Positions 14,409-22,639 of a stretch of DNA of 36,968 nt are shown here, piece by piece. The stretch is from NCBI GenBank assembly GCA_900322175.1, contig ONYZ01000028.1:1-36968 (forward strand), in the 5' to 3' direction. Each line of letters begins with the position of its first letter. Positions within the stretch are counted from its first letter, which is position 1. The notes under the pieces were generated by a model that worked only from the letters and a program-made list of their open reading frames with translations, ran no database searches and was not told the DNA's origin. The position numbers and the translations under genes are program-made. The DNA comes from an uncultured Prevotella sp. GTDB lineage: Bacteria; Bacteroidota; Bacteroidia; Bacteroidales; Bacteroidaceae.

Positions 14409-15302
14409 ATGAAACAGCAGGAAGAGATTACATTTCAGACATTAGCCAACAATGAAGATATACAAATTGGCTATTCGGACAACGAAATAGTCATCGTTGA
14501 CGGCATTCAGCAATTCACGCAGTTAAACGCTGCTCATGTAGCCATGAATGCCATTGTGATATGTACCTGCGGCAAAGCACAGGCACAGATGAACGGCAGA
14601 CATATGGAACTGCTTAGAAACCAGGTGGCCGTAATACCGCAAAACGTAACGGTAACAGACGTAATGATCAGTCCTGACTTCGATATAAAAGGTTTGTTCC
14701 TAACCAATCGCATACTGCGTAGTTTTCTGCGCGAAAAAATCAACATCTGGAACGACATGATGTATATCCATCGCCAGCATATCGTAACGATGGACGAAGA
14801 CGAGATACTCTTCTACACCCACTTCTACGACATGATAACACTGGCTATCGAACGAGGCAAGGAGAATCCTTATCACACAGAAATCATTCAGGCTTTGCTC
14901 CGTTCGGCTATCCTCGGTCTTTGCGGTGCCATGAAGTGGATGCTGTCAGCCGATAATCAATTCTCAATTATCAATTCTCAATTATCAACTGGAAAAAGTC
15001 ACTTCCAGCGGTTCCTCGACCTGCTGCACTCTACCAAGGTGAAGCATCGCCCGGTAGAGGCCTACGCCAACGACCTATGCATATCGCCCAAATATCTGAC
15101 AGTTATATGCAAAAAGAACTCTGGCAAAACGGCCAACGAGTGGATAACAGAACACGTGCTGGAGGACATACGCTATTATCTGAAGCATACCGACCTGAGC
15201 ATCAAGCAGATATGCGACGAACTAGGTTTCCCTAACCCATCCTTCTTCGGCAAATACGTAAAAGACCACTTCGGCATGACTCCACTAGAATTCAGAACAT
15301 AA
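14409..15302 (+). CDS. AraC-family transcriptional regulator
   Basis: A 297-aa regulator. The N-terminal cupin-like sensing domain (about 1-180) is followed by an AraC DNA-binding domain (about 205-297) with two helix-turn-helix units (VEAYANDLCISPKYLTVICK, then SIKQICDELGFPNPSFFGKY) and the family end FGMTPLEFRT. Between them an insertion FSIINSQLS comes from a 14-bp tandem repeat (14957-14988), placed in the interdomain linker. It is divergent from the efflux operon and probably controls it and itself through the AAATTARACAT boxes. The ligand is unknown. Confidence 0.92.
   Translation: MKQQEEITFQTLANNEDIQIGYSDNEIVIVDGIQQFTQLNAAHVAMNAIVICTCGKAQAQMNGRHMELLRNQVAVIPQNVTVTDVMISPDFDIKGLFLTNRILRSFLREKINIWNDMMYIHRQHIVTMDEDEILFYTHFYDMITLAIERGKENPYHTEIIQALLRSAILGLCGAMKWMLSADNQFSIINSQLSTGKSHFQRFLDLLHSTKVKHRPVEAYANDLCISPKYLTVICKKNSGKTANEWITEHVLEDIRYYLKHTDLSIKQICDELGFPNPSFFGKYVKDHFGMTPLEFRT
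14957..14988. repeat. 14-bp tandem repeat in the AraC gene linker
   Basis: TCAATTCTCAATTA occurs twice in tandem (14957-14970, 14971-14984) plus four bases. The frame is kept. Confidence 0.75.
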
Positions 15303-15310
15303 TAAATAAC

Positions 15311-15336
15311 GAGGCTCGCAAATCACTGCGAGCCTC
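15311..15336. terminator. Bidirectional terminator between araC-type gene and metY
   Basis: GAGGCTCGCA and TGCGAGCCTC form a perfect 10-bp stem with a 6-base loop between convergent genes. It is followed by TGTTTGTGTT on the plus strand and an A/T-rich stretch on the other side. Confidence 0.85.
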
Positions 15337-15344
15337 TGTTTGTG

Positions 15345-16634
15345 TTAGATTTTGTCGAATGCCTGCGACAGGTCTTCGATGATGTCGTCGATGTGTTCTG
15401 TACCTATGCTTAGTCGGATGGTTGAGGGCGTGATGTGTTGCTCGGCCAGTTCCTCGGGCGAAAGCTGCGAGTGGGTGGTGGTGTAGGGGTGTATCACCAG
15501 ACTCTTCACGTCGGCCACGTTAGCCAGCAGCGAGAATATCTGCAGTGCATCGATAAACTTCCATGCCTCTTCTTGTCCGCCTTTTATCTCGAAGGTGAAA
15601 ATTGAGCCACCACCGTTGGGGAAGTATTTTTGGTATAGTTTATGGTCGTGGTGGCTCTCTAGTGCAGGATGGTTCACCTTGGCTACCTTGGGGTGCTTAG
15701 CCAGAAAATCTACCACCTTCAGCGCGTTCTCTATGTGGCGCTCCACACGCAGACTCAGTGTCTCAACGCCCTGTAGCAGTATGAATGCATTGAATGGCGA
15801 GATGGCAGCACCGGTGTCGCGCAGTATGACGGCACGTATACGTGTCACGTAAGCTGCTGCGCCTACAGCGTCGGCGAATACTATGCCATGGTATGATGGA
15901 TCGGGCTTTGATAGGGTAGGGAACTTGTCGTTCTGCTTCCAGTCGAACTTGCCACCGTCTACGATTACGCCGCCCAGCGAGCTACCGTGACCGCCTAGGA
16001 ACTTAGTGGCCGAATGTACCACGATATCGGCACCGTGCTCAAGTGGACGGATAAGGTATGGTGTGCCGAATGTGTTGTCTACTATGAACGGAATGCCGTG
16101 CTTGTGGGCCACAGCTGCTACACCCTCCAGGTCCAGCACGTCGCTGTTAGGATTGCCGAATGTCTCGGCATACACCACCTTGGTGTTAGGCTTGATAGCA
16201 GCCTCAAGAGCCTCCAGATCGTTCACGTTGATGATAGTGTTGCTTATGCCCTGAGTTGCCAGTGTGTGGGTAATCAGGTTGTAGCTACCGCCATACAGAT
16301 TGTCGGCTGCCACGATGTGGTCACCATTCTGCAAGATGTTCTGCAGAGCGTAAGTGATAGCTGCTGCACCACTAGCAACTGCAAGTCCTGCTACACCACC
16401 CTCGAGTGCTGCTACGCGATCCTCGAACACACCCTGTGTAGAGTTGGTCAGTCGGCCGTAGATGTTACCGGCATCGCGCAGTCCGAAACGGTCGGCAGCA
16501 TGCTGCGAGTTGTGGAACACATAGCTTGTGGTCTGATAGATGGGCACGGCGCGGGCGTCAGTAGCGGGGTCAGCCTGTTCTTGGCCTACATGCAGTTGCA
16601 AAGTCTCGAAACGATAATTCTTACTTGTACTCAT
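15345..16634 (-). CDS. metY: O-acetylhomoserine sulfhydrylase (homocysteine synthase)
   Basis: A 429-aa PLP enzyme of the Cys/Met metabolism family, cytoplasmic. It makes homocysteine from O-acetylhomoserine and sulfide. The start FETLQLHVGQEQADPATDARAVPIYQTTSYVF, the NIYGRLTNST block and the length distinguish MetY from the shorter cystathionine synthases and lyases. The PLP-lysine is in HSATKFLGGHG (Lys about 211), with Asp in VDNTFGTPYL (about 186). It is divergent from an Lrp-type regulator that probably controls it. The promoter lies far upstream (16784-16807), leaving a leader of about 140 bases. Confidence 0.95.
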   Translation of the reverse strand: MSTSKNYRFETLQLHVGQEQADPATDARAVPIYQTTSYVFHNSQHAADRFGLRDAGNIYGRLTNSTQGVFEDRVAALEGGVAGLAVASGAAAITYALQNILQNGDHIVAADNLYGGSYNLITHTLATQGISNTIINVNDLEALEAAIKPNTKVVYAETFGNPNSDVLDLEGVAAVAHKHGIPFIVDNTFGTPYLIRPLEHGADIVVHSATKFLGGHGSSLGGVIVDGGKFDWKQNDKFPTLSKPDPSYHGIVFADAVGAAAYVTRIRAVILRDTGAAISPFNAFILLQGVETLSLRVERHIENALKVVDFLAKHPKVAKVNHPALESHHDHKLYQKYFPNGGGSIFTFEIKGGQEEAWKFIDALQIFSLLANVADVKSLVIHPYTTTHSQLSPEELAEQHITPSTIRLSIGTEHIDDIIEDLSQAFDKI

Positions 16635-16776
16635 AACTCTTTTCCTTTCTATTTTTAATTTGTTAATACTTTTGTTTCTTGTTCATGTGCAAGGACAGTG
16701 CAAGCCGAATGCAATCGAATTTATTCGAATTGCTGAGGCGCCGCCTGTTCTCGCTGTCGAATCTTGAATTCGACGG
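16635..16776 (-). other. Long metY 5' leader
   Basis: The transcribed but untranslated region between the metY promoter and its ATG. It contains a 7-bp hairpin GTCGAAT/ATTCGAC, a GC-rich GGCGGCGCC stretch, and two TTGCAC motifs. Structured leaders on methionine genes are often S-adenosylmethionine riboswitches, but I cannot match this one to a known class by eye. Confidence 0.4.
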
Positions 16777-16807
16777 CAAAGGTACGAATTTTGGAAAAAT
16801 CTACCAA
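16777..16807 (-). promoter_or_regulatory. metY promoter
   Basis: On the minus strand TTG (16807-16805), 20 bases, then TACCTTTG (16784-16777): both promoter elements with ideal spacing. Confidence 0.75.
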
Positions 16808-16812
16808 ATTCC

Positions 16813-16843
16813 TTGTGTAATTCAGAAAATATACCTAAATTTG
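16813..16843 (+). promoter_or_regulatory. Promoter of the Lrp-type regulator
   Basis: TTG (16813-16815), 20 bases, TAAATTTG (16836-16843). The -33 elements of the two divergent promoters are only 5 bases apart, so one bound regulator could affect both. Confidence 0.75.
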
Positions 16844-16912
16844 CAGCCGATAAAGAATAAAGTTCCATTTCGGGCCGTCGCAAAGCCCCCAAACAGAATA
16901 AAACTCTAAATT

Positions 16913-17377
16913 ATGGCAGATATCTTAGACGAAACCGACCTGCAGATACTGAAAACGCTGCAAAAAAACGCAAAATTGACCACAAAAGAGTTGGCCGATG
17001 CCGTTCATCTCACCCCAACGCCCGTTTTTGAGCGCCAAAAACGATTAGAACGTCAGGGATACATCAAGAAGTACGTAGCTGTGCTAGATCCAGAGAAGTT
17101 GGATCAGGGCTTGCTTGTGTTCTGCAAGGTAAAACTCACGCAGATCAACCACGAACTGGCCGACTCGTTCACACGTCGTATCATGCGCATCCCCGAGGTG
17201 ACCGAGTGTTACAACACCAGTGGTGCCTACGATTACTTATTAAAGGTACGCGCGCGAGATATGAAACAATATCAGGAGTTTGTGCTCAACAAGTTGGGCG
17301 ACATCGATACCGTAGGTGCTATCGAGAGCACCTTCGTGATGAGCGAGGTCAAGCAGAATTATGGTATAAATATTTAG
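16913..17377 (+). CDS. Lrp/AsnC-family transcriptional regulator
   Basis: A 154-aa regulator. The N-terminal winged helix-turn-helix (LDETDLQILKTLQKNAKLTT, KELADAVHLTPTPVFERQKR) is followed by the RAM ligand-binding domain (about 65-150, with VTECYNTSGAYDYLLKVRAR), which forms dimers and octamers and senses amino acids. Divergent placement opposite metY suggests it controls sulfur amino acid synthesis. It is convergent with the next gene, with only 24 bases between the stops. Confidence 0.94.
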   Translation: MADILDETDLQILKTLQKNAKLTTKELADAVHLTPTPVFERQKRLERQGYIKKYVAVLDPEKLDQGLLVFCKVKLTQINHELADSFTRRIMRIPEVTECYNTSGAYDYLLKVRARDMKQYQEFVLNKLGDIDTVGAIESTFVMSEVKQNYGINI

Positions 17378-17401
17378 TAGCAGTAGTTTTCCCAGTGGTT
17401 C

Positions 17402-18289
17402 TTACTTCGAATTCAGGGCTACAATTTGCTCGGGCGTCAGTTTGCCTGACTTTATAAATCTGTTCTTTATTCTGTACAGATTGCGCATTATGCTCTTGGA
17501 TATGGTATAGTCCCACGTGAGCGCCTCGTCGGTGCTCACACGCACTCCGCCTTTGTTGTGGCTGTTGTCCAGGCAATACAGATCCACTTCGGGGTGCTCG
17601 CGCAGCAGATACGCTATGCGCCCATGAAATCGCGGATAACTGTAGGCGTAGTAGTACAGACTCATAGAACGGTTGGTCTGTATCATTCGGTTTATCGTGT
17701 TGGTAAATCCCGTCTCAGGGTCGTTGTGTACAAATATGATGCTAACTTTGAAACCGCGTTCCTTCACCATCTTCAGGCGAGTCTCAAACGATGGTATGCT
17801 TATAAATGCACCATCGTATACCAGTCCCACGCTGTTTACCATCGCTTTCAAATCGGGGTTATTTCTAATAGCGGTCGACTTGCCAGCGCCTGTCGATCCC
17901 ATCATAAAGAAGATTGTCTTGTTGTTTTCAGCCTCGGCACGGTCCAGTAGTCTTATCAGCACCAGACTGTCTATCTGTCTGCTGCCCCATATATAGTCAG
18001 TCACGTTCAGTCCGTTGTAGCCTATGCTTTTCAGTTCTTCGCGCACTATGTCCGGGTCCAGTATATTGCTGCTCTTAGCCAGATACGAATCAGCCAGCGA
18101 GTCCAGATGTTCGCTCACCCACTGGAAAACAACTTCCCATTTGGCCGCCTGTTTTATGGTAGCCTTTTCTTCGTTAGTTGCGCTGGCATTGTCAGCCGCC
18201 AATGCAGCAGTCTGGCATAGCGCCATCAGCGCTATCACAACGATTTTGGTTACGGATTGTCTAGTAATATTATATAAGTTCCCAGTCAT
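17402..18289 (-). CDS. Exported P-loop kinase-like protein (zeta-toxin-like fold)
   Basis: A 295-aa protein. An N-terminal signal peptide (basic MTGNLYNITRQSVTK, hydrophobic IVVIALMALCQTAALA, likely cleaved before ADN) is followed by a helical segment (about 40-115) and a P-loop domain. The Walker A motif GSTGAGKST is at about 131-139 after the strand TIFFMM. The order P-loop, later VSIIFVHNDPETGFTNTINR and Arg-rich region resembles zeta-toxin/PezT-type kinases, which phosphorylate UDP-GlcNAc in the cytoplasm. No antitoxin gene adjoins it. A secreted nucleotide-dependent kinase would be unusual; the signal may instead be a membrane anchor. The specific function is unknown. Confidence 0.7.
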   Translation of the reverse strand: MTGNLYNITRQSVTKIVVIALMALCQTAALAADNASATNEEKATIKQAAKWEVVFQWVSEHLDSLADSYLAKSSNILDPDIVREELKSIGYNGLNVTDYIWGSRQIDSLVLIRLLDRAEAENNKTIFFMMGSTGAGKSTAIRNNPDLKAMVNSVGLVYDGAFISIPSFETRLKMVKERGFKVSIIFVHNDPETGFTNTINRMIQTNRSMSLYYYAYSYPRFHGRIAYLLREHPEVDLYCLDNSHNKGGVRVSTDEALTWDYTISKSIMRNLYRIKNRFIKSGKLTPEQIVALNSK

Positions 18290-18323
18290 AGAGATTCATA
18301 CTTAAACATACATATTTTGACTG

Positions 18324-18331
18324 CAAATATA
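18324..18331 (-). promoter_or_regulatory. -7 box TATATTTG of the P-loop protein gene
   Basis: On the minus strand it matches TAnnTTTG 34 bases before the ATG at 18289. Confidence 0.55.
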
Positions 18332-18457
18332 ATGTTTTTGCCTCAATGTATGATGATTTATCTCATAAATTAACAAAATTTATGTGGAAGTGGTTCTACA
18401 GATACAATTTAAAAAGTTAATGCAACAAAATACATTAGAAGTTTATGGCATTTTTAG

Positions 18458-18465
18458 TATTTTTG
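18458..18465 (+). promoter_or_regulatory. -7 box TATTTTTG of the GH98 gene
   Basis: Matches TAnnTTTG 31 bases before the ATG at 18497. Confidence 0.55.
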
Positions 18466-18496
18466 CGGCAAATTTTAATTATCAAACTATTTGGAT

Positions 18497-21400
18497 ATGA
18501 AACGACTGTTACTTTATTTGTTATTTGTCATCTGTTTTTCATCATTTAGCAATGTCGTCGCGCAACAGCGGCGCCCCATCGACAATGAGCACCCGATGTG
18601 GATGATTCATGTTGACGTGTGGAACTCGGCTGATCCACAAAAGATTATCGACCTGATACCAGAGGACATCCGTCCGTTTGTGTGTATGAACCTGTCGCTG
18701 TCTTGCCAGTACGACAAGGAGAAGAACATCTATAAGATGCCGCGTTCGGCTGTGCGTACGTATAAGTCGTGGGGCTCTGTATGCCAGCAGAATGGTCTGT
18801 GGTTTACGTGTCAGCCAGCCAGTGGCGGCCATACGCATATTCAGGACGATGACCTAGCTACGTTTGAGTATTTCTTCAAGCGCTATCCCAACTTCTTGGG
18901 ATGGAACTACGCCGAACAGTTCTGGGGATTCGACGAGGCTGGCGATAAGAGTTCGTCGACGCAGTCAACGCGCTGGGCTTTGTTTGCCAAACTTGTGGAG
19001 ATGTCTCACCGATACGGTGGTTTCCTGACGGTGAGTTTTTGTGGCAATATCTGGAGCCACCCTCTGAATCCTGTGGGGCAGATGAAGCGTGAACCGAAAC
19101 TGCTTGAGGCTTGTCGCAAGTATCCCGAGGCTATCCTTTGGCTGTATAAATACACCACTTCTACATGTTTCTACAACAACGAGAGTGTCACCTTCTCGCC
19201 GTTCATCAGTGGTCTGGCCAAAAACTATGGCGTGCGCTACGACAACTGTGGATGGAATGGTGCAATGGAAGCCGTTGTGGGCAAGGATAAGTGCAAGTAT
19301 CCCGTGGCCGCTGGCATCGGTACTGTCATGGAGCAGACGGGTATCAATGGTGGTGCCGTGTGGGACGGACCGGAACTCATCTGGACTGAGGACTTCCAGA
19401 ACCTCAGCGAATCCGATGTCGATGGCTACAAACGTCGCAACTGGGGTACGTACCCTGGTTTCCGTAATATCTGGATAGATATGTTTCGCAAGGTCATTGA
19501 TGGCACGCTGCATATCCCATCGCGTCAGGAGGTGGTAGACCGCACGAAGATAGTGGTGGTCAACGACATCAATACGGGTGATAACGACGAAAATAAATAT
19601 GCCGCTTGGGGTAATCTCTACGACAGACTCTATAAGCAGGACGACCCCGCGAATAAGGGTAACGGACAGATGGACAATAACCTGTGCTATTTCAAGAAGA
19701 CTGGCCGCTATGCCACCATCCCTGTGTGTATTGAACTATACGACGATCTTGCAAAGTCCATTCCCGTTCAGGTGCTGAAATCTAAGCGCAGCCAGCGTTG
19801 GAACACCTTACAGAAAAAGGTCGACGAGTTCAACGAGCAATATCCCGAAGTGTCTGTGGGCAACCTCTTTGTGGCACGCATGGGCAACCAGTTGGTCACC
19901 TACACGCCATACACCTATCTTAATAAGAATACGGCAGCAGAGGGACGCATTCCTCTCATCTATAATACTTGCGATTCGCTCATCCTGAATTACGGCAAAC
20001 TGTCGAGCGGTTTGGTTCGTGAGTACAATGACCACATCGACCTATATCTGAACAACTACCGTACAGATACTACGACAATGGTCAAGGATATTATCACCAT
20101 TAAGGGTGCTACCTCCGAACCCACATACGTCGCTACCAAGCGCTGCGAGGCTACTGGTAGTGTGAAGTCGGAATGGAACGGCGAAACAGGCTCGTTTACC
20201 CTGAGTGTTACCCACAAGGGACCATACGATATTTCCATCCAGTGTAGCGGAGCTAATGATCGTGGTTCGCAACCAGCGGTCGCACGATCCTTGGGCATTC
20301 CCCAGCAGCCTGCTGCCAATACCCTGCCCATTATCATCGAGGCCGAAGATATGGATACCAAGAACGTATCGGGCATCACCATCACAAATTCCGGATGGTA
20401 TGTTCCCGATATGCAGGAGTTTGCTGGCAACGGCTATGTCACTATGGGCGCCAGCAAGTCGGGTTCATTGCGCCACCAACTTAAGTTGCAGCAGTCGGGC
20501 GACTATACCATCACCGTACGTTATTGTCAGAGCACGAAGGCAGGCCAGATGAAGGCTGTTGTTAACGGCGAGAGTACTACTTTCGACATAGTCAAGACCG
20601 CCAAGAACGACTGGCAGAAAGCCACCTTCACGGCTCATCTGAACGAGGGCGTTAACGACCTTCGCCTAAACAACACCGAAGGCATCAATATGATTGTCGA
20701 TCAGATTATCTACACCCCAGCCAATGCTGAACCCGAGAAGTTCATTGTCGAGATCCGTGATTCTGAGTTAGGCACTGTTTCTTCCGACATTTCCGAGGCT
20801 GCCGAGGGTGAGACCGTTACGCTGACTGTACAGCCCAACGAGGGTTGTCAATTGAAGGAACTGCGTGTCATCAATGGTGTCTACTATACGATGGAAAAGA
20901 CCATTAGCGTGACACCTGGTGCCGACCAGATTACCTTCCAGATGCCCGACGACAATGTGGTATTGCAACCCGTGTTTGTCGATGCCACAGTGGCCTATCA
21001 ACTGGATTTCGCTGATGTGCTGGCTGGCGCCATGCCTCAAGGTTGGCGATGCATCCAGGAGAATAGCGACGTACACGAATACCCCAACACCTACAATCAG
21101 GGTGCCCGCACGTTCAATGGCTTTAAGGGATATCAGGGCAAGGCTCTCTACTGGCGCGAGCAGAAGGCGGAGTATGGCAGGCAGACTGCCCGCCGACTGA
21201 CTCTGCAACCTGGCGACTACAAGCTATCATACGCGATGGCTGCCTGGAAGGGTTCACCGCAGTACAAGGTCAGCATCCTTAATGCCGCTGGCAGTAGCAT
21301 TGCCTCATCGGAGGTGTTTACTGCTGCGCCTAATGCTAATGGCAACGGGGCGGCAAACCTCGCTAATGCCGAGCGTCGCGAACTGCCATTCACCGTCGCA

Positions 21401-21631
21401 GAGGCAGGCAACTACATCGTCAGCTTCACCAACGAGACCGGCAGTACCGGCGGTCTTCGTGAGTTCTTACTGCTAGAGTGTCGCATTAATACCACCTCTA
21501 CTAGCGGTATTGCTCCAGTCTTGCACTTTGCACCTGCAGACGATGTCTATTACGACCTGCAAGGCCGTAAGGTTACAAATCCCCAACACGGAATATATAT
21601 TAAGAATGGTAGAAAGATATTCGTGAAATGA
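18497..21631 (+). CDS. Secreted multidomain GH98 endo-glycosidase
   Basis: A 1044-aa exported enzyme. Start ATG 18497 is preferred over an in-frame TTG at 18491. Order: signal peptide (1-22, ending VVAQ), GH98 catalytic barrel (about 24-345), GH98 C-terminal beta domain (about 350-590), a CBM6/35-like module (about 608-745, IIIEAEDMD... and VDQIIYTP), a bacterial Ig-like repeat (about 748-830, GTVSSDISEAAEGETVTLTV), a second jelly-roll-like module (about 833-1000) and a sorting-type tail (YYDLQGRKV...GIYIKNGRKI). Candidate catalytic residues are Glu in NYAEQFWGF (about 140), Asp in RYDNCGWNG (about 249) and Glu in WDGPELIW (about 293). GH98 enzymes are endo-beta-galactosidases on blood-group glycans or endo-xylanases; the sequence does not decide between them. 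Confidence 0.9.
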   Translation: MKRLLLYLLFVICFSSFSNVVAQQRRPIDNEHPMWMIHVDVWNSADPQKIIDLIPEDIRPFVCMNLSLSCQYDKEKNIYKMPRSAVRTYKSWGSVCQQNGLWFTCQPASGGHTHIQDDDLATFEYFFKRYPNFLGWNYAEQFWGFDEAGDKSSSTQSTRWALFAKLVEMSHRYGGFLTVSFCGNIWSHPLNPVGQMKREPKLLEACRKYPEAILWLYKYTTSTCFYNNESVTFSPFISGLAKNYGVRYDNCGWNGAMEAVVGKDKCKYPVAAGIGTVMEQTGINGGAVWDGPELIWTEDFQNLSESDVDGYKRRNWGTYPGFRNIWIDMFRKVIDGTLHIPSRQEVVDRTKIVVVNDINTGDNDENKYAAWGNLYDRLYKQDDPANKGNGQMDNNLCYFKKTGRYATIPVCIELYDDLAKSIPVQVLKSKRSQRWNTLQKKVDEFNEQYPEVSVGNLFVARMGNQLVTYTPYTYLNKNTAAEGRIPLIYNTCDSLILNYGKLSSGLVREYNDHIDLYLNNYRTDTTTMVKDIITIKGATSEPTYVATKRCEATGSVKSEWNGETGSFTLSVTHKGPYDISIQCSGANDRGSQPAVARSLGIPQQPAANTLPIIIEAEDMDTKNVSGITITNSGWYVPDMQEFAGNGYVTMGASKSGSLRHQLKLQQSGDYTITVRYCQSTKAGQMKAVVNGESTTFDIVKTAKNDWQKATFTAHLNEGVNDLRLNNTEGINMIVDQIIYTPANAEPEKFIVEIRDSELGTVSSDISEAAEGETVTLTVQPNEGCQLKELRVINGVYYTMEKTISVTPGADQITFQMPDDNVVLQPVFVDATVAYQLDFADVLAGAMPQGWRCIQENSDVHEYPNTYNQGARTFNGFKGYQGKALYWREQKAEYGRQTARRLTLQPGDYKLSYAMAAWKGSPQYKVSILNAAGSSIASSEVFTAAPNANGNGAANLANAERRELPFTVAEAGNYIVSFTNETGSTGGLREFLLLECRINTTSTSGIAPVLHFAPADDVYYDLQGRKVTNPQHGIYIKNGRKIFVK

Positions 21632-21659
21632 CCCCATTCCTCCCTATAGCAATACAAAG

Positions 21660-21684
21660 AGGGCTCCAGCACTGCTGGGGCCCT
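21660..21684 (+). terminator. Terminator of the GH98 gene
   Basis: AGGGCTCCAG pairs with CTGGGGCCCT (one G-T) around CACTG, followed by TAATTAT. It lies between convergent genes. Confidence 0.75.
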
Positions 21685-21713
21685 TAATTATATGGTGGTG
21701 TTTGGTCTCCAGC

Positions 21714-22538
21714 CTAGTATGCATACACCAGTCCGTATTTCTCGTGTAGTTGGCGCAGAGAACCGTCGGCCTTCATCTGGTGGATAACATCGTTCACCAG
21801 TTGCAGCAGGTCCTCCTGCCCCTTACGCATCAGCACTCCTATCTCGCCGTGAGTAAAGGGCTCATTCAGTAGTGGTGCTGCCAGTCGGGTGTCTGCCTTA
21901 ATATAATAAGGTGCCTCTGTTATTTCCGTTACCATCACATCTGCTTCGCCCTCGGCTATGAGCGATGGTATCTCCTCGTTCTTTTGGTGAACTATGATGG
22001 TTGCGTGGGTTAGGTTAGCGTTGGCAAACTTTTCGTTCAGTCCGCCGGGATTCACCATCACGCGCACCTCAGGCTTGTCTATGTCGGCTAGCGACTTGTA
22101 GCGGTCGGCCTCTGTCGTACGACATAGAATGGTCTTGCCATTAGCCAGATATCCGTCGCTCATCAGCATCGTCTCGCGTCGTGCGTCGGTGATGGTTATG
22201 CCACCAATGGCCAGATCAAACGTCTGTGGCTCGGCCTGAACATCTGCCGATAGGGTAGGCCACGATGTCTGCACAAACTCGATGCTTACGCCTAGTCGCT
22301 TGGCTATCACACTAGCCACCTCGATGCCGAATCCCCAGTAAGTGCCATCGGCTTCCCTGAATGACAGCGGACGATAGTCCCCTGTAGTTCCGATAAGGAT
22401 AGTACCCCGCTCCTGTATCCGAGCGATGGAAGGCTGGTTAACTACTACGGCATTATCGTCGCACCCCGCACACGAGGCCAACGACACCGTGCTGCCACAT
22501 AATACGGCGGTTAGAAATAACAGTAATATCTTTCGCAT
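21714..22538 (-). CDS. PheC-like periplasmic solute-binding lipoprotein
   Basis: A 274-aa extracellular solute-binding protein of family 3. The signal peptide ends in a lipobox (LASC, Cys about 23). The mature part closely follows cyclohexadienyl dehydratase (PheC): GTTGDYRPLSFREADGTYWGF, SWPTLSADV, DLAIGGITITDARRE, ANGKTILCR, VMVNPGGLNEKFANANL and EADVMVTEI. It may therefore dehydrate prephenate or arogenate in the periplasm, or simply bind an amino acid. No ABC permease is adjacent, which favours an enzyme or an orphan receptor. It is divergent from the deiminase-family gene. A -7 box TATCTTTG lies at 22565-22558. Confidence 0.85.
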   Translation of the reverse strand: MRKILLLFLTAVLCGSTVSLASCAGCDDNAVVVNQPSIARIQERGTILIGTTGDYRPLSFREADGTYWGFGIEVASVIAKRLGVSIEFVQTSWPTLSADVQAEPQTFDLAIGGITITDARRETMLMSDGYLANGKTILCRTTEADRYKSLADIDKPEVRVMVNPGGLNEKFANANLTHATIIVHQKNEEIPSLIAEGEADVMVTEITEAPYYIKADTRLAAPLLNEPFTHGEIGVLMRKGQEDLLQLVNDVIHQMKADGSLRQLHEKYGLVYAY

Positions 22539-22557
22539 TTGTACTATAAAATTTCGA

Positions 22558-22565
22558 CAAAGATA
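22558..22565 (-). promoter_or_regulatory. -7 box TATCTTTG of the PheC-like gene
   Basis: On the minus strand it matches TAnnTTTG 20 bases before the ATG at 22538. Confidence 0.6.
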
Positions 22566-22607
22566 CGAAAATTTCCGTACGATAGCAGTATATTTACGAA
22601 AAAGTTG

Positions 22608-22615
22608 TATCTTTG
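22608..22615 (+). promoter_or_regulatory. -7 box TATCTTTG of the deiminase gene
   Basis: Matches TAnnTTTG 25 bases before the ATG at 22640; divergent from the box at 22558-22565. Confidence 0.6.
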
Positions 22616-22639
22616 CGCAGAAAACTATAAGTATTATCG

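Noticed and set aside
16635-16776. Assigning a SAM riboswitch to the metY leader
   Set aside because: No match to the conserved core of the SAM classes could be made by eye; left as an open observation.
17402-18289. Classical epsilon-zeta toxin-antitoxin pair
   Set aside because: No small antitoxin gene adjoins it and the protein carries an export signal.
18491-18496. TTG start for the GH98 protein
   Set aside because: ATG two codons downstream fits the signal peptide and promoter spacing better.
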